A stretch of DNA of 64,000 nucleotides from HRBIN35 sp036741875 (GTDB lineage Bacteria; Patescibacteriota; Minisyncoccia; UBA6257; HR35). Each line of letters opens with the position of its first letter. Position 1 is the stretch's first letter. The stretch is taken from the NCBI GenBank assembly GCA_036741875.1, contig DAINRM010000002.1, positions 1 to 64,000 on the forward strand, in the 5' to 3' direction. A model generated the notes under the pieces. That model was not told the DNA's origin, made no database searches, and saw nothing but the letters and a program-made list of their open reading frames with translations. Shown one piece after another: positions 50,874-59,338 of the stretch. The position numbers and the translations under genes are program-made.

Positions 50874-51287
50874 ATGAAAAAAATTTTAACATTTTTTACT
50901 TTAACCATATTTGTTTTTTCAAGATTTGTTTTTGCTGAAACATGTCCGCCCAAAACAACAGCTGGTAGAAATTATATTGATTTTGTAGGTAAGTTAGAAG
51001 GTCTTGGAGGAGATGAAAAAGTTATTGTTTGGTTTGAATATGGACTAAAAAAAGAAAATTTAAATAAAAAGACAAGAGAATTAGAAGTTAGAGAGCCTAA
51101 AATCTTTTGTTTAAGAGAAAAAAATCTTAAACCTTGTAGGGTTTATTATTACCGTGCTGCCGCAAAAAATTCTGCTGGTACAAATTACGGTGAAATCAAA
51201 AGCATAAAAACCTTATGTGGAAAATCTTTAGAAAATAAAACTAATCAAAATAAAATAGAAAAAATAATTAAATGGATAATTTTTTAA
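50874..51287 (+). CDS. Exported single-module fibronectin-type protein
   Basis: This 137-residue protein has a signal peptide (ILTFFTLTIFVFSRFVFA, cleavage before ETCPP) and a single copy of the same fibronectin-like module (IVWFEYG, CLREKNLKPCRVYYYRAAAKNSAGT), more divergent than its neighbours, with a Lys/Asn-rich tail. The ATG at 50874 is preferred over an in-frame TTG two codons upstream. It is a reduced paralogue, 13 bp after the previous gene. Confidence 0.75.
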   Translation: MKKILTFFTLTIFVFSRFVFAETCPPKTTAGRNYIDFVGKLEGLGGDEKVIVWFEYGLKKENLNKKTRELEVREPKIFCLREKNLKPCRVYYYRAAAKNSAGTNYGEIKSIKTLCGKSLENKTNQNKIEKIIKWIIF

Positions 51288-51290
51288 CTA

Positions 51291-51319
51291 TTGACATTTT
51301 TAAATTTTTATTTTATAAT
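51291..51319 (+). promoter_or_regulatory. Consensus promoter of the 467-residue surface protein
   Basis: TTGACA (51291-51296), 17 bp, TATAAT (51314-51319): a perfect match to the vegetative sigma consensus, without a TG extension. The leader is about 30 nt. Confidence 0.85.
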
Positions 51320-51354
51320 TAAAATATAATTAAATTAAATTGCGTAATTCAAAA

Positions 51355-52758
51355 ATGGTTTTCAAAAAAAAATTAATAGTAACAATTCTATTTTTAGTTT
51401 TGTTTTTCTTTGGATATGAAGTTTTTGCTCAATCTTGTCCAGCTAATACCCAATATGGTGATACATGGGCAACTTTAGTTGGTGAAATTCAAAACAACGG
51501 TGGTGATCCTAATATAACTTCTTGGTTTGAGTGGGGAACTTCTTCAAGTTTAGGAAACCAAACATCACCACAAAATCTTTACGTTGCTTCAGTTCCTTAC
51601 AGATTTTGTGCTCAAATTTCAGGTCTTCAACCATGTCAAACATATTATTACCGAGCTGTTTCAAGAAATTCTGCTGGAACAAATTATGGACAAACTTATT
51701 CTTTTAGAACTCAATGTGGAGCTCAACTTTACGTTTCTTGTTATGCTTCACCTAACCCAGCTAACTTAAATCAAACAGTAACTTTTTACGCTAATGTTAG
51801 CGGAGGAACAGGAACATATTCCTATTCTTGGTCTGGTGCTTGCAGCGGTTTTTCTTCAACATGTTCTATATCTTTTTCTTCTCCAGGAACTTATACTGTT
51901 AACTTAACAGTAACATCTGGAAATCAGACACAATCTGCTTCTTGTTCGGTTAATGTTTCTTCTGGACAATCATTTCCTATTACTACAAATCAACCCCCAG
52001 TTCCTGTAATTGCTTTTGCACCTGATACGATTCTTCCAGGAACAATTGTTACTTTTGATGCTTCTAATTCTTATGATCCTGATGGCTATATTGTGTTTTA
52101 TGAATGGAGAGTTAATAATGTAATCGCTTCTACAAATAAAACCTTTTCTCGAGCTTTAGCTTCAGGAACGTATAGAATAAAACTTACTGTTACCGACAAT
52201 CAAGGAGCTTCAGCATCTAAAGAAATTCTTATAAATGTTGGTAGAAACGTTTTTGTAACAAGAACAAGAGTTGTTACTCAAAATGTACCCGTATTAACTT
52301 CTCAAGTTAGATTAGTTGACATTCTTTTAGACTCTTCTTATCTTGTTTATGCTTGCGAAAAAAATGAAATTCAAGTTACTTTAGTTAATAATACTTCTGT
52401 CAATAGAAAGGTTACTTTGATTGCTTATGGTGATACTGAAAACTGGTTTAAACCTAATCCTAAGGTGCTAATATTAAAACCTCGTTCTACAACTTTAGTT
52501 AAATGGGAAGTAAATCCTAACTGTGATGTAAGAGAAGGAATTTACACTTTTAAGATAAATCTTACTACTCCAGGAGGTAATTATGATAATGAGGGAATTT
52601 TAGAAGTGAAAACAAGAAATAATTTCTTTTCACCTCTTTTAGGTTTTATAGGAGGTTTATTACAGAATTTTTGGCTTTTACTCCTTCTTCTTTTAATTCT
52701 TCTTATAAATATTTATATGTGGTATAGATTTTTAAAGAGAAAGGAAGAAACTAAATAA
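51355..52758 (+). CDS. Membrane-anchored fibronectin/PKD surface protein
   Basis: This 467-residue protein has a signal peptide (LIVTILFLVLFFFGYEVFA), one fibronectin-like module, a PKD-like module, a second, canonical PKD domain (PPVPVIAFAPDTILPG, DASNSYDPDGYIVFYEW, GTYRIKLTVTDNQGAS), then an unrecognised Ig-like region with LVNNTSVNRKVTLIAYGD, and a C-terminal transmembrane anchor (LLQNFWLLLLLLLILLINI) ending in basic residues. It would display three or four beta domains outside the cell. It is the anchored, complete version of the neighbouring paralogues. ATG 51355 is chosen over an upstream TTG. Confidence 0.85.
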   Translation: MVFKKKLIVTILFLVLFFFGYEVFAQSCPANTQYGDTWATLVGEIQNNGGDPNITSWFEWGTSSSLGNQTSPQNLYVASVPYRFCAQISGLQPCQTYYYRAVSRNSAGTNYGQTYSFRTQCGAQLYVSCYASPNPANLNQTVTFYANVSGGTGTYSYSWSGACSGFSSTCSISFSSPGTYTVNLTVTSGNQTQSASCSVNVSSGQSFPITTNQPPVPVIAFAPDTILPGTIVTFDASNSYDPDGYIVFYEWRVNNVIASTNKTFSRALASGTYRIKLTVTDNQGASASKEILINVGRNVFVTRTRVVTQNVPVLTSQVRLVDILLDSSYLVYACEKNEIQVTLVNNTSVNRKVTLIAYGDTENWFKPNPKVLILKPRSTTLVKWEVNPNCDVREGIYTFKINLTTPGGNYDNEGILEVKTRNNFFSPLLGFIGGLLQNFWLLLLLLLILLINIYMWYRFLKRKEETK

Positions 52759-52763
52759 AAAAT

Positions 52764-53972
52764 TCATTCTTCAAGCATTTTCCAAAGTTTCTTAGGTTTT
52801 ATAAGAGGAAATCTTAGAGATTCTAATTCACTTATTTCTTTGGGTTCATTTTCAGCTCCTTTGCTTTTTATCAAAATCAAGGGAAGAGGACCCCAAAGAT
52901 GTTTTCCTGTTTTTGTGTCAGTTATATGGTCACCTGTAATAACATAGACGGGGTCCTCTTTCTTTTTTATTTCTAAAAATAATTTTTTAAACCAATTATC
53001 AAAAAATTCAAAAAATTCTTTTTTCTTTTGAAAATTTTTATCATGACTAGCCTCATCAGCTTCTTTTAAGTGTATATAAAGAAGATCGTAATTTTTTAAA
53101 TTTTCTAAAATTTTTTCAAAATAAAAAATATATCTTTTTTTAATATCCTCTATTTCAGGTAAAGTTAAAGCATTAAAACCTGCCAATTTACATCCTCCTT
53201 TTAGAGCACCGTTTTCAGCTATCACCAAGCCATTTTTTATTTTATTTATTTTAAAGAAATTTTTAAGTTTTGGAAATTTATTTCCCGCTTCTCTTGTTAA
53301 AAGAAAATTTGCTGGAAGAAAACCCCTTTTTATTCTTTTCTTATTAACATCGCTTTTCTTTAAAATTTCATGCGTTAAAAGTAAAAATTTCCATAAAATT
53401 TCTGCTGTGTAGATAGATTTTTTATCTTTAGAAAGAGGTATTATTTTTTTTACTTTTTTATTTTTTTCGTAAGGATCAGAATCTGAAATTTTTTCTGAAA
53501 GATTTTCTTTGAAAACTAAAACTCCTCGATGACCATAAGTGTGATAGAATTTAAATGGTACTTCAAATTTTAGATTATTGATTTCTTTGCTTAATTTATC
53601 TAAACCGTAAAAGTTTCTTCCTGCTCTTCTGTCCAAAACAATTAAATTTTCATTAACAGAAGCAAAATCGACTCTTAAAGCTAACTCTCCTTCTTTATAA
53701 TCTACATCGCTTCCTAAAGCTTCGAAAGGGCCTCTTTTAAATTCTTTTGGTTTTACTTTATATCCCAAAATACCTAAATTGGCTAATCCTGTAACACTTC
53801 TTTGGCCTAATTTAGGCCAATAATTTTTTTCTAATGGTAAAAATCTAAAAAGAGATAAAATTTTTTCTTTTAATAATTTTTCTAAAAATTCTTTTTTGGC
53901 TAATCTAAGAGGAGTAAATTTTTGTGGCTTATCAGAAAATCCATCAATTATAAAAAATAAAATCCTTGCCAT
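52764..53972 (-). CDS. Archaeal-type cofactor-independent phosphoglycerate mutase-like protein (ApgM)
   Basis: This 402-residue protein of the alkaline phosphatase superfamily interconverts 3- and 2-phosphoglycerate if it is a true ApgM. Visible are IDGFSDKPQKFTPL with the metal Asp, SVTGLANLGILGY in place of the usual PGSDTAHLSLLGY (nucleophile probably the Ser in RSVTG), LDRRAGR, HLKEADEASHD, and VITGDHITDTKTGKHLWGP. The Ser region deviates from the family, so activity should be tested. It converges with the surface-protein gene (5-bp gap) and diverges from the ribosomal operon. Confidence 0.8.
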   Translation of the reverse strand: MARILFFIIDGFSDKPQKFTPLRLAKKEFLEKLLKEKILSLFRFLPLEKNYWPKLGQRSVTGLANLGILGYKVKPKEFKRGPFEALGSDVDYKEGELALRVDFASVNENLIVLDRRAGRNFYGLDKLSKEINNLKFEVPFKFYHTYGHRGVLVFKENLSEKISDSDPYEKNKKVKKIIPLSKDKKSIYTAEILWKFLLLTHEILKKSDVNKKRIKRGFLPANFLLTREAGNKFPKLKNFFKINKIKNGLVIAENGALKGGCKLAGFNALTLPEIEDIKKRYIFYFEKILENLKNYDLLYIHLKEADEASHDKNFQKKKEFFEFFDNWFKKLFLEIKKKEDPVYVITGDHITDTKTGKHLWGPLPLILIKSKGAENEPKEISELESLRFPLIKPKKLWKMLEE

Positions 53973-54034
53973 TTTATTTTATTTTATGGTATAATTTTAA
54001 ATATTCTCTTCCTTGCCATTTTTATTTTATGTTT
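53964..54034 (+). repeat. Direct repeat around the ribosomal operon promoter
   Basis: CCTTGCCATTTT followed by T/A-rich sequence occurs at 53964-53975 and again at 54011-54022, about 47 bp apart. The first copy contains the -35 and the start of the divergent mutase gene; the second lies in the rpmJ leader. It may be an operator or just a small duplication. Confidence 0.4.
53966..53995 (+). promoter_or_regulatory. Promoter of the rpmJ-rpsP ribosomal operon
   Basis: TTGCCA (53966-53971), 18 bp, TG-G-TATAAT (53987-53995). The rpmJ ATG is at 54040, giving a leader of about 38 nt. Confidence 0.65.
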
Positions 54035-54039
54035 AAAAA

Positions 54040-54153
54040 ATGAAGGTTAAACCATCAATCAAAAAAAGGTGTCGTAAATGTAAAATTGTTAAAAGAGGGG
54101 TTTACCGTTATGTTATTTGTGAAAACCCCAAACACAAACAAAGACAAGGATAA
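54040..54153 (+). CDS. rpmJ: 50S ribosomal protein L36 (bL36)
   Basis: This 37-residue protein starts MKVKPSIKKRCRKCKIVKRG and continues VICENPKHKQRQG, the classic L36 with a zinc ribbon (CRKC, C, H). It stands at the head of the conserved operon and is directly followed by rpsM, whose ATG touches its stop. It is too short for simple length cutoffs. Confidence 0.97.
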   Translation: MKVKPSIKKRCRKCKIVKRGVYRYVICENPKHKQRQG

Positions 54154-54546
54154 ATGACCAGAATAGTAGGAGTAGATCTTCCAGATAATAAAAGAATTAT
54201 TTTTGCTCTTCCTCGAATTTACGGAATAGGTTTTTCTTTGGCTAAAAAAATTTGTTTAGAGACCAAAATTGATCCTATGAAAAGAGTTGGTGAACTTACA
54301 CCTGAAGAAATTAATAGAATTGAAAAGTATATAGAAAAAAATTTTAAAGTTGAAGGAGATTTAAGAAGAGAAGTTCAGGCCAACATTAAAAGACTTATTG
54401 ATATTAACTGTTATAGAGGTATTCGACATGTTAAGAAACTTCCTGTAAGAGGTCAAAGGACAAGATCAAATGCCAGAACAAGAAAAGGTCCTCGTAAGAC
54501 AGTAGCTACCGGTGCTCGAAGAAAAGCCGGTGCTGGTAAGAGATAA
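54154..54546 (+). CDS. rpsM: 30S ribosomal protein S13 (uS13)
   Basis: This 130-residue protein begins TRIVGVDLPDNKRI, has LPRIYGIGFSLAKKIC, LRREVQANIKRLIDINCYRGIRH, LPVRGQRTRSNARTRKGPRKTVA and a basic tail. It lies in the 30S head and contacts 50S. Length is typical (about 120-130). ATG immediately follows the rpmJ stop, and AAGGA just upstream is a rare clear ribosome-binding site in this genome. Confidence 0.98.
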   Translation: MTRIVGVDLPDNKRIIFALPRIYGIGFSLAKKICLETKIDPMKRVGELTPEEINRIEKYIEKNFKVEGDLRREVQANIKRLIDINCYRGIRHVKKLPVRGQRTRSNARTRKGPRKTVATGARRKAGAGKR

Positions 54547-54547
54547 A

Positions 54548-54991
54548 ATGGGTAAAACCAGAACAAAACAGATTACTGGAGAAGAAGAAATTAAAAAAGA
54601 AGAAACCTCTGGAGTTTTTAAAGCCAAGAAAAAGAAAAAACTTTATCTTAAAAGTGCGAGAATTTATATTAATTCCCATTTTAATAATACCATTATTACC
54701 TTAACTGATGATAATGGAAATGTAATTACTTGGTCTTCTGCTGGTTATGCTGGTCTTAAAAATACTAAGAAAGGAACACCCTTTGGTGGACAAAAAGCTA
54801 TGGAAGTTCTTTTAGATAAAATAAAAGATTTTAATATTGATGAAATTAAAGTTTTTGTTAAAGGTGTAGGTCCCGGAAGAGAATCCGCTTTAAGAGTTCT
54901 TTTTAGCAAAGATTTAAATATTACTTATATTGCTGATATTACACCTGTTCCTTTTGGAGGGCCGACAAAACCAAAACCAAGAAGAGTTTAA
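54548..54991 (+). CDS. rpsK: 30S ribosomal protein S11 (uS11)
   Basis: This 147-residue protein has the S11 core ARIYINSHFNNTIITLTDDNG, WSSAGYAGLKNTKKGTPFG, VKGVGPGRESALR and the tail PVPFGGPTKPKPRRV. The N-terminus is extended by about 15 charged residues (GEEEIKKEETSG) relative to usual S11. The start at 54548, one base after the rpsM stop, is preferred over an in-frame start inside rpsM. Confidence 0.98.
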   Translation: MGKTRTKQITGEEEIKKEETSGVFKAKKKKKLYLKSARIYINSHFNNTIITLTDDNGNVITWSSAGYAGLKNTKKGTPFGGQKAMEVLLDKIKDFNIDEIKVFVKGVGPGRESALRVLFSKDLNITYIADITPVPFGGPTKPKPRRV

Positions 54992-54995
54992 AGAA

Positions 54996-55616
54996 ATGAG
55001 ATTAGGACCAAAGTGTAAATATTGTAGAAGATTTGGAGTTAAATTGGGTTTGAATGAAAGATGCTTATCTCATAAATGTGCTTTGGTAAGAAAAAGAACA
55101 AGACCAGGAATGCACGGAAGAAAACCAAAAGCTCTTTCTCTTTACGGAAGACAACTTATGGAAAAACAAAGGCTTAAATTTTTCTACTTAGCTAACGAAA
55201 ATCAAATGAAAAGATATGTAGAAATGGCTAAAAAACAAAAAAAATCAGCCCCTGAAGCGCTTTTAGAAATTTTAGAAAGAAGATTAGATAATGTTATCTG
55301 GAGATTGGGTTATACATCTCATAAACTTCAAGCTCGTCAGCTTGTTTCTCACGGACATTTTTTGGTTAATGGCAAAAGACTTAAAGTACCGTCTTATCTA
55401 GTTAATCCTGGAGATATTATTGAGATTAGACCACAAAGCAGAGACATCGAACCATTTAAAGATTTAGGAGAAAGACTCAAAAACTATACTCCCCCCTCTT
55501 GGCTAGAAATTGACAAAAATACTTTTAAAGCTAAAGTTTTACGCTTACCTCAATATGAAGAAATTCAACATAATTTTAATTTAAATATGGTCATTGACTT
55601 TTATAGTCGTCAGTAA
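54996..55616 (+). CDS. rpsD: 30S ribosomal protein S4 (uS4)
   Basis: This 206-residue protein begins MRLGPKCKYCRRFGVKL with a zinc-binding C4 pattern (CKYC, later CLSHKC), followed by RPGMHGRK, the S4 RNA-binding domain and an S4 RNA-binding fold SHKLQARQLVSHGHFLVNGK. S4 nucleates 30S assembly. The ATG at 54996, after the rpsK stop, gives a normal N-terminus. Confidence 0.98.
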   Translation: MRLGPKCKYCRRFGVKLGLNERCLSHKCALVRKRTRPGMHGRKPKALSLYGRQLMEKQRLKFFYLANENQMKRYVEMAKKQKKSAPEALLEILERRLDNVIWRLGYTSHKLQARQLVSHGHFLVNGKRLKVPSYLVNPGDIIEIRPQSRDIEPFKDLGERLKNYTPPSWLEIDKNTFKAKVLRLPQYEEIQHNFNLNMVIDFYSRQ

Positions 55617-55632
55617 TTTATAAAATTAAAAA

Positions 55633-56328
55633 ATGTCAATTGTTAACGATTTAGTTTTTCCAGAAAAACCCAAACCAATTTTGTATGAAGAAAAAAAGGC
55701 TACTTTTGAAATTAAACCGCTTTTTCCTGGCTTTGGGGTAACCTTAGGAAATGCTCTCAGAAGAGTATTGCTTTCCTCTCTCTTAGGTTCAGCAATTACG
55801 AAGGTAAGAATTGAAGGAGTAGAACATGAATTTTCTACTCTGCCGGGTGTTTATGAAGATATTTTAGATATTTTACTTAACTTGAAGAAAATAAGAATAA
55901 AAATGGATTTAGATTACCCTGTTGAACTTAAACTTGAAGTTAAAGGTAAAAGAGAAGTTAAAGCCAAAGATATCGAAAAAGTAGCTGGTGTAGAAATAGT
56001 CAATCCTGAAGTCCATATTGCTACTTTGACAAGAGAGGATGCAGAACTTAGAATGTATCTTACAGTTGAAAAAGGAAGAGGTTATGTTTTATCTGAAAAT
56101 CTTTCTAAAGAAAAACCAAAAGTAGGGGAACTTTATTTGGATGCTAATTTTTCCCCAGTTGTTAACGTTAGCTATGAAGTTGAAAATGTAAGATATTTAG
56201 AAAGAACAGATTTTGATCTTTTAAGGATTACTGTAGAAACAGATGGTACAAAATCTCCCACAGAAGCTATTAATGAAGCTATTGAAATTCTTATTAATTA
56301 TTTTGAAACTTTAAAAATAAAAGAATGA
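55633..56328 (+). CDS. rpoA: RNA polymerase alpha subunit, N-terminal domain only
   Basis: This 231-residue alpha subunit has the NTD marks FEIKPLFPGFGVTLGNALRRVLLSSL, ITKVRIEGVEHEFSTLPGV, and SPTEAINEAIEIL near the end. It stops where the linker would begin, right after the dimerisation domain; the usual CTD (to about 310-330 residues) is absent. The stop overlaps rplQ (ATGA), so there is no separate CTD here. Assembly of polymerase needs only the NTD, whereas UP-element binding and class I activator contact need the CTD. Confidence 0.96.
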   Translation: MSIVNDLVFPEKPKPILYEEKKATFEIKPLFPGFGVTLGNALRRVLLSSLLGSAITKVRIEGVEHEFSTLPGVYEDILDILLNLKKIRIKMDLDYPVELKLEVKGKREVKAKDIEKVAGVEIVNPEVHIATLTREDAELRMYLTVEKGRGYVLSENLSKEKPKVGELYLDANFSPVVNVSYEVENVRYLERTDFDLLRITVETDGTKSPTEAINEAIEILINYFETLKIKE

Positions 56329-56675
56329 GAAAATTAAAAAAAGGTAAAAAATTTGGATTAAAGAGAGATAAAAGAAAAGCACTTTTTAAAATTATGGCAC
56401 ATCATCTTATTATGAATCAAAAAATTAAAACAACCACACAAAGAGCTAAAGTTTTAAAAAGTTTTATTGAAAGACTTGTTTCTAAAGCTAAAAAAGGAGA
56501 TTTAAGCTCTTTAAGATACCTTCTTTCTAAACTTCCTAAAAAATCAGCCTATAAACTTTTTTATGACATCGCTCCTAAATATAAAGAAAGAGAAGGCGGT
56601 TATGTGAGGGTCGTTAAACTTCCTTTTACCAGAATAAAAGATAACGCCGAAATGTCTATTATAGAATTTGTTTAA
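56325..56675 (+). CDS. rplQ: 50S ribosomal protein L17 (bL17)
   Basis: This 116-residue protein has RDKRKALFKIMAHHLIMNQKIKTTTQRAKVLKSFIERLVSKAK-type L17 core (about 12-55) and the C-terminal GGYVRVVKLPFTRIKDNAEMS. Length is typical. It is coupled to rpoA by an ATGA overlap, in the universal rpoA-rplQ order. Confidence 0.97.
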   Translation: MRKLKKGKKFGLKRDKRKALFKIMAHHLIMNQKIKTTTQRAKVLKSFIERLVSKAKKGDLSSLRYLLSKLPKKSAYKLFYDIAPKYKEREGGYVRVVKLPFTRIKDNAEMSIIEFV

Positions 56676-56677
56676 AA

Positions 56678-56917
56678 ATGTTAGTTATAAGATTTCAAAA
56701 AGTAGGTAAAAAAAATCAAAAAATTTTAAGATTGGTTCTTCAAGATAAAAGATGGAAACTTAATGGAAAAGTAATTCAAGTTTTAGGTTGGTGGAATCCC
56801 TATCTTAAAAAAGGAGAATTTAAAAAAGATTTAATTGAATTTTATATAAAAAACGGAGCTCAGCTTAGCGAAACGGCAAAAAGTATTCTCAAGAAAGCTT
56901 ATGTTTTAGAAAAATAA
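56678..56917 (+). CDS. rpsP: 30S ribosomal protein S16 (bS16)
   Basis: This 79-residue protein has MLVIRFQKVGKKNQKILRLV in the S16 start region, then LGWWNPYLKKGEF and GAQLSETAKSILKK. Usual S16 starts MVKIRLxRxGxKxxPxYRIVV; here the middle Gly-Lys-Lys-Asn-Gln-Lys segment lacks the Pro. It follows rplQ by 2 bp and is directly followed by the M16 peptidase gene. Its usual partners rimM and trmD are absent. Confidence 0.92.
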   Translation: MLVIRFQKVGKKNQKILRLVLQDKRWKLNGKVIQVLGWWNPYLKKGEFKKDLIEFYIKNGAQLSETAKSILKKAYVLEK

Positions 56918-58237
56918 ATGAAATTCGAAATTTTCAGACTAAAAAATGGTTTAAGATGCCTTCTTTTTCCTAAAGAAGATTTTGAAAGTATTACTTTTAA
57001 TTTTTACGTAAAGTTAGGAACAGATTATGAGAATAAAAAAGAATTAGGTATCTCTCATTTTCTTGAACATATGATTTTTCGCGGTTCTAAAAACTTTCCT
57101 TCGGTCGAAAGTGTAAGAGAAGAATTAGAAAAAATTGCAGCTATTTATAATGGAGAAACATCTCGAACAAAAACTCACTATTATATTAAAACTCTTTCTA
57201 ATTTTAAAGAAAGATCAATCTTTCTTCTTTCAGATTTAATTAAAAACCCTCTCTTTAAAGATGAAGATATAGAAAAAGAAAAAAGCATTATTTTAGAAGA
57301 AATAAAGATGTCAAACGACGATAGAATAAAGAGAAATTTTCTTAGTCTTATGAGAATCCTTTTCAAAAACAAAATTTGGGGAGAAGATATAGCTGGTAAA
57401 GAAGAAACTATCAAAAATATAAATAGAAAAAAGCTTTTTAAATATCATCAAAAATTTTATAATGCAAAAAATTCTCTTTTTATTGCTGTTGGTAAAATAG
57501 AAAACTTAAATAGAATAAAAAAATTAATTGAAGAAAACTTTAAAGATCTACCTCAAGGTAAAGAAATTTTTCATCCTTTTATAAGTGTTAATCCTCCTCA
57601 AAAGATACATTTTGAAATAGATAAAGAAATAAATCAAGTTTATTTTTCAATGGGAACATTTATACCCGTTTACGGTTTTAAAGATATAGTTAAAAATAAA
57701 TTTTTTATAGATTTTATTACAGCAAATAGAATTTTAGGAGCCGGGAGTAAAAACAGGCTCTTCTCTAAAATAAGAGATGAACTCGGTTTAGTTTATTATA
57801 TTGAATCTTCGCTTCTCTTTAATTACAATCGACTTATTTTTTTTATTGCTGCAGGAATTAAAAAAGAAAAATTCTTAGAATGTATTCAAGCTATTTTTGA
57901 AGAAATCGAAAAAATTAAAAAAAATGGTTTTAGTAAAGAAGAAATTGAAATAGCTTATAATTCTGAAATTAGCGAGATGCTAATGTATTTTGAAAATCCA
58001 ATGAGACTAAGTAGTTTTTATGCTGATTTTTATCTCTACTTTCTTAAAGATTTTAAAAAAATTGATCTCAAGAATTTTTTAATCAAATTAATTCCGCCCA
58101 AGCCAAATTTTGAAGAAATAAATAAAAAAATTAAGTTTTTATTAAATAAAAATTTTTGTTTTTCTTTAACTTTAGAAAACGAAAAAAATAAAAAAGATTT
58201 TCATAAACTTTTAAAAAATTTTAATTATTTTAAGTGA
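56918..58237 (+). CDS. M16-family zinc peptidase
   Basis: This 439-residue protein is an insulinase/processing-peptidase-like enzyme. It has HFLEHMIFRGSKNFPS (HxxEH zinc motif, about 47-51) with a downstream Glu in the helix ERSIFLL to EEIKM region, and the second-domain R/Y pair in NRLFSKIRDELGLVYYIES. No signal peptide, so it is cytoplasmic or secreted by other means. It is the last gene of the ribosomal operon, starting one base after rpsP. The stop TGA is fused to the next promoter. Confidence 0.92.
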   Translation: MKFEIFRLKNGLRCLLFPKEDFESITFNFYVKLGTDYENKKELGISHFLEHMIFRGSKNFPSVESVREELEKIAAIYNGETSRTKTHYYIKTLSNFKERSIFLLSDLIKNPLFKDEDIEKEKSIILEEIKMSNDDRIKRNFLSLMRILFKNKIWGEDIAGKEETIKNINRKKLFKYHQKFYNAKNSLFIAVGKIENLNRIKKLIEENFKDLPQGKEIFHPFISVNPPQKIHFEIDKEINQVYFSMGTFIPVYGFKDIVKNKFFIDFITANRILGAGSKNRLFSKIRDELGLVYYIESSLLFNYNRLIFFIAAGIKKEKFLECIQAIFEEIEKIKKNGFSKEEIEIAYNSEISEMLMYFENPMRLSSFYADFYLYFLKDFKKIDLKNFLIKLIPPKPNFEEINKKIKFLLNKNFCFSLTLENEKNKKDFHKLLKNFNYFK

Positions 58238-58243
58238 TAAAAT
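58235..58243 (+). promoter_or_regulatory. Extended -10 of the AI-2E-type gene, made from the upstream stop
   Basis: TG-A-TAAAAT: the TGA is the stop codon of the M16 peptidase gene. The ATG follows 8 bases after the box, so the mRNA should be leaderless. Confidence 0.5.
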
Positions 58244-58251
58244 AATATTTA

Positions 58252-59223
58252 ATGGAAGTTCTTAAAAAAATAAGTTTTTGGCTTTTTCCTATTTTAATTA
58301 TTGTTTTTTGGATTACCAAAGAAACAATTTTTGCTCTTTTTTTGGGAATAGTTTTAGGTTTTACTTTGCAAAACTTAGCTCGTTTTTTAAGTATTAAAAC
58401 TAACCTTCCTTATTATCTTTTTGTCTTTTTACTTTACCTTTTTATTTTTCTTTTCATAAGTTTTCTTTTTTATTCACTTTTCAAAGTAGTGACCAGCGAA
58501 TTTCCTTCTTTTGTTTCTCATCTTAATGAAATTTTAAAAAGATACAATCTTAAAATTGAAAAAGAAGAAACCTTTAAAAAATTAGACATCTTCAATATTT
58601 TTCAATCTTATTTTCCTAACATTTTTTATTTTCTTTATTCTTTTTTTGGTAATTTTATTTCAATTATTTTAATTTTTGTAATTTCTCTTTATGTAGCCCT
58701 TAGTCCTAACTTAGAAAGAGAAATTTTTTCTTATATTAGAAACGAAGAAAAAAGAGAAGAAATTTTTAATCTTTGGTTTAGAATAAAAAGAAAACTTGCT
58801 TTTTGGATTTTAGGACAAATTATACTTATGTTTTCTATAGGACTTTCCGTTTATTTTGTTTATGCAATTGTTTTCAATTTACCTTATAAGTTTTTAGTTA
58901 GCTTAACAGCCGGGGTTTTAGAAGCTGTACCAATCTTAGGACCAATAGTTTCTACGTTAATAGCTGTTTTTATAGCCGTCATTGAAAAACCGGAATCTAT
59001 TTTTCTTTTAATTTTATCTTTTTTTATAATTCAACAATTAGAAAATCACATCTTAGTACCCTTAGTAATGAAGGGAACAGTTAAATTAAATCCTATATTA
59101 GTTATTATTAGCATTTTAATTTTTGGCAAACTTTTTGGTTTTTGGGGCGTTATTTCTGTTTTACCTATATTAGTTATAATTAGTGAAATTTTTAATTATT
59201 ACTTCAAAGAAAAAATGAAATAA
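58252..59223 (+). CDS. AI-2E family transporter
   Basis: This 323-residue membrane protein has seven or eight transmembrane segments in the AI-2E/PerM pattern. It shows FLGIVLGFTLQNLARFL at the N-terminus, a central soluble stretch with SHLNEILKRYNLKIEKEE, and the conserved C-terminal VLEAVPILGPIVSTLIAVFIA and QLENHILVPLVMKGTVKLNP. Members export autoinducer-2 or, in other lineages, act in Na/H exchange or lipid flipping; substrate here is not known. Confidence 0.88.
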   Translation: MEVLKKISFWLFPILIIVFWITKETIFALFLGIVLGFTLQNLARFLSIKTNLPYYLFVFLLYLFIFLFISFLFYSLFKVVTSEFPSFVSHLNEILKRYNLKIEKEETFKKLDIFNIFQSYFPNIFYFLYSFFGNFISIILIFVISLYVALSPNLEREIFSYIRNEEKREEIFNLWFRIKRKLAFWILGQIILMFSIGLSVYFVYAIVFNLPYKFLVSLTAGVLEAVPILGPIVSTLIAVFIAVIEKPESIFLLILSFFIIQQLENHILVPLVMKGTVKLNPILVIISILIFGKLFGFWGVISVLPILVIISEIFNYYFKEKMK

Positions 59224-59241
59224 AATAAAATTAAATTTGTA

Positions 59242-59312
59242 TGCGGGGTGGTGTAAAGGTAGCACGCAGGGCTCTGGACCCTGAGGTTCTGGTTCGAATC
59301 CAGACCCCGCAG
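59242..59312 (+). tRNA. tRNA-Gln (anticodon CTG)
   Basis: Acceptor TGCGGGG (59242-59248) pairs with CCCCGCA (59305-59311), discriminator G59312. Anticodon stem CAGGG/CCCTG encloses CTCTGGA, giving CTG. T stem TCTGG/CCAGA. No CCA is encoded. TAAAAT at 59226-59231 is a candidate -10. Confidence 0.94.
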
Positions 59313-59338
59313 CTTAAGTTTAGTTTTATTTTTTGTTA

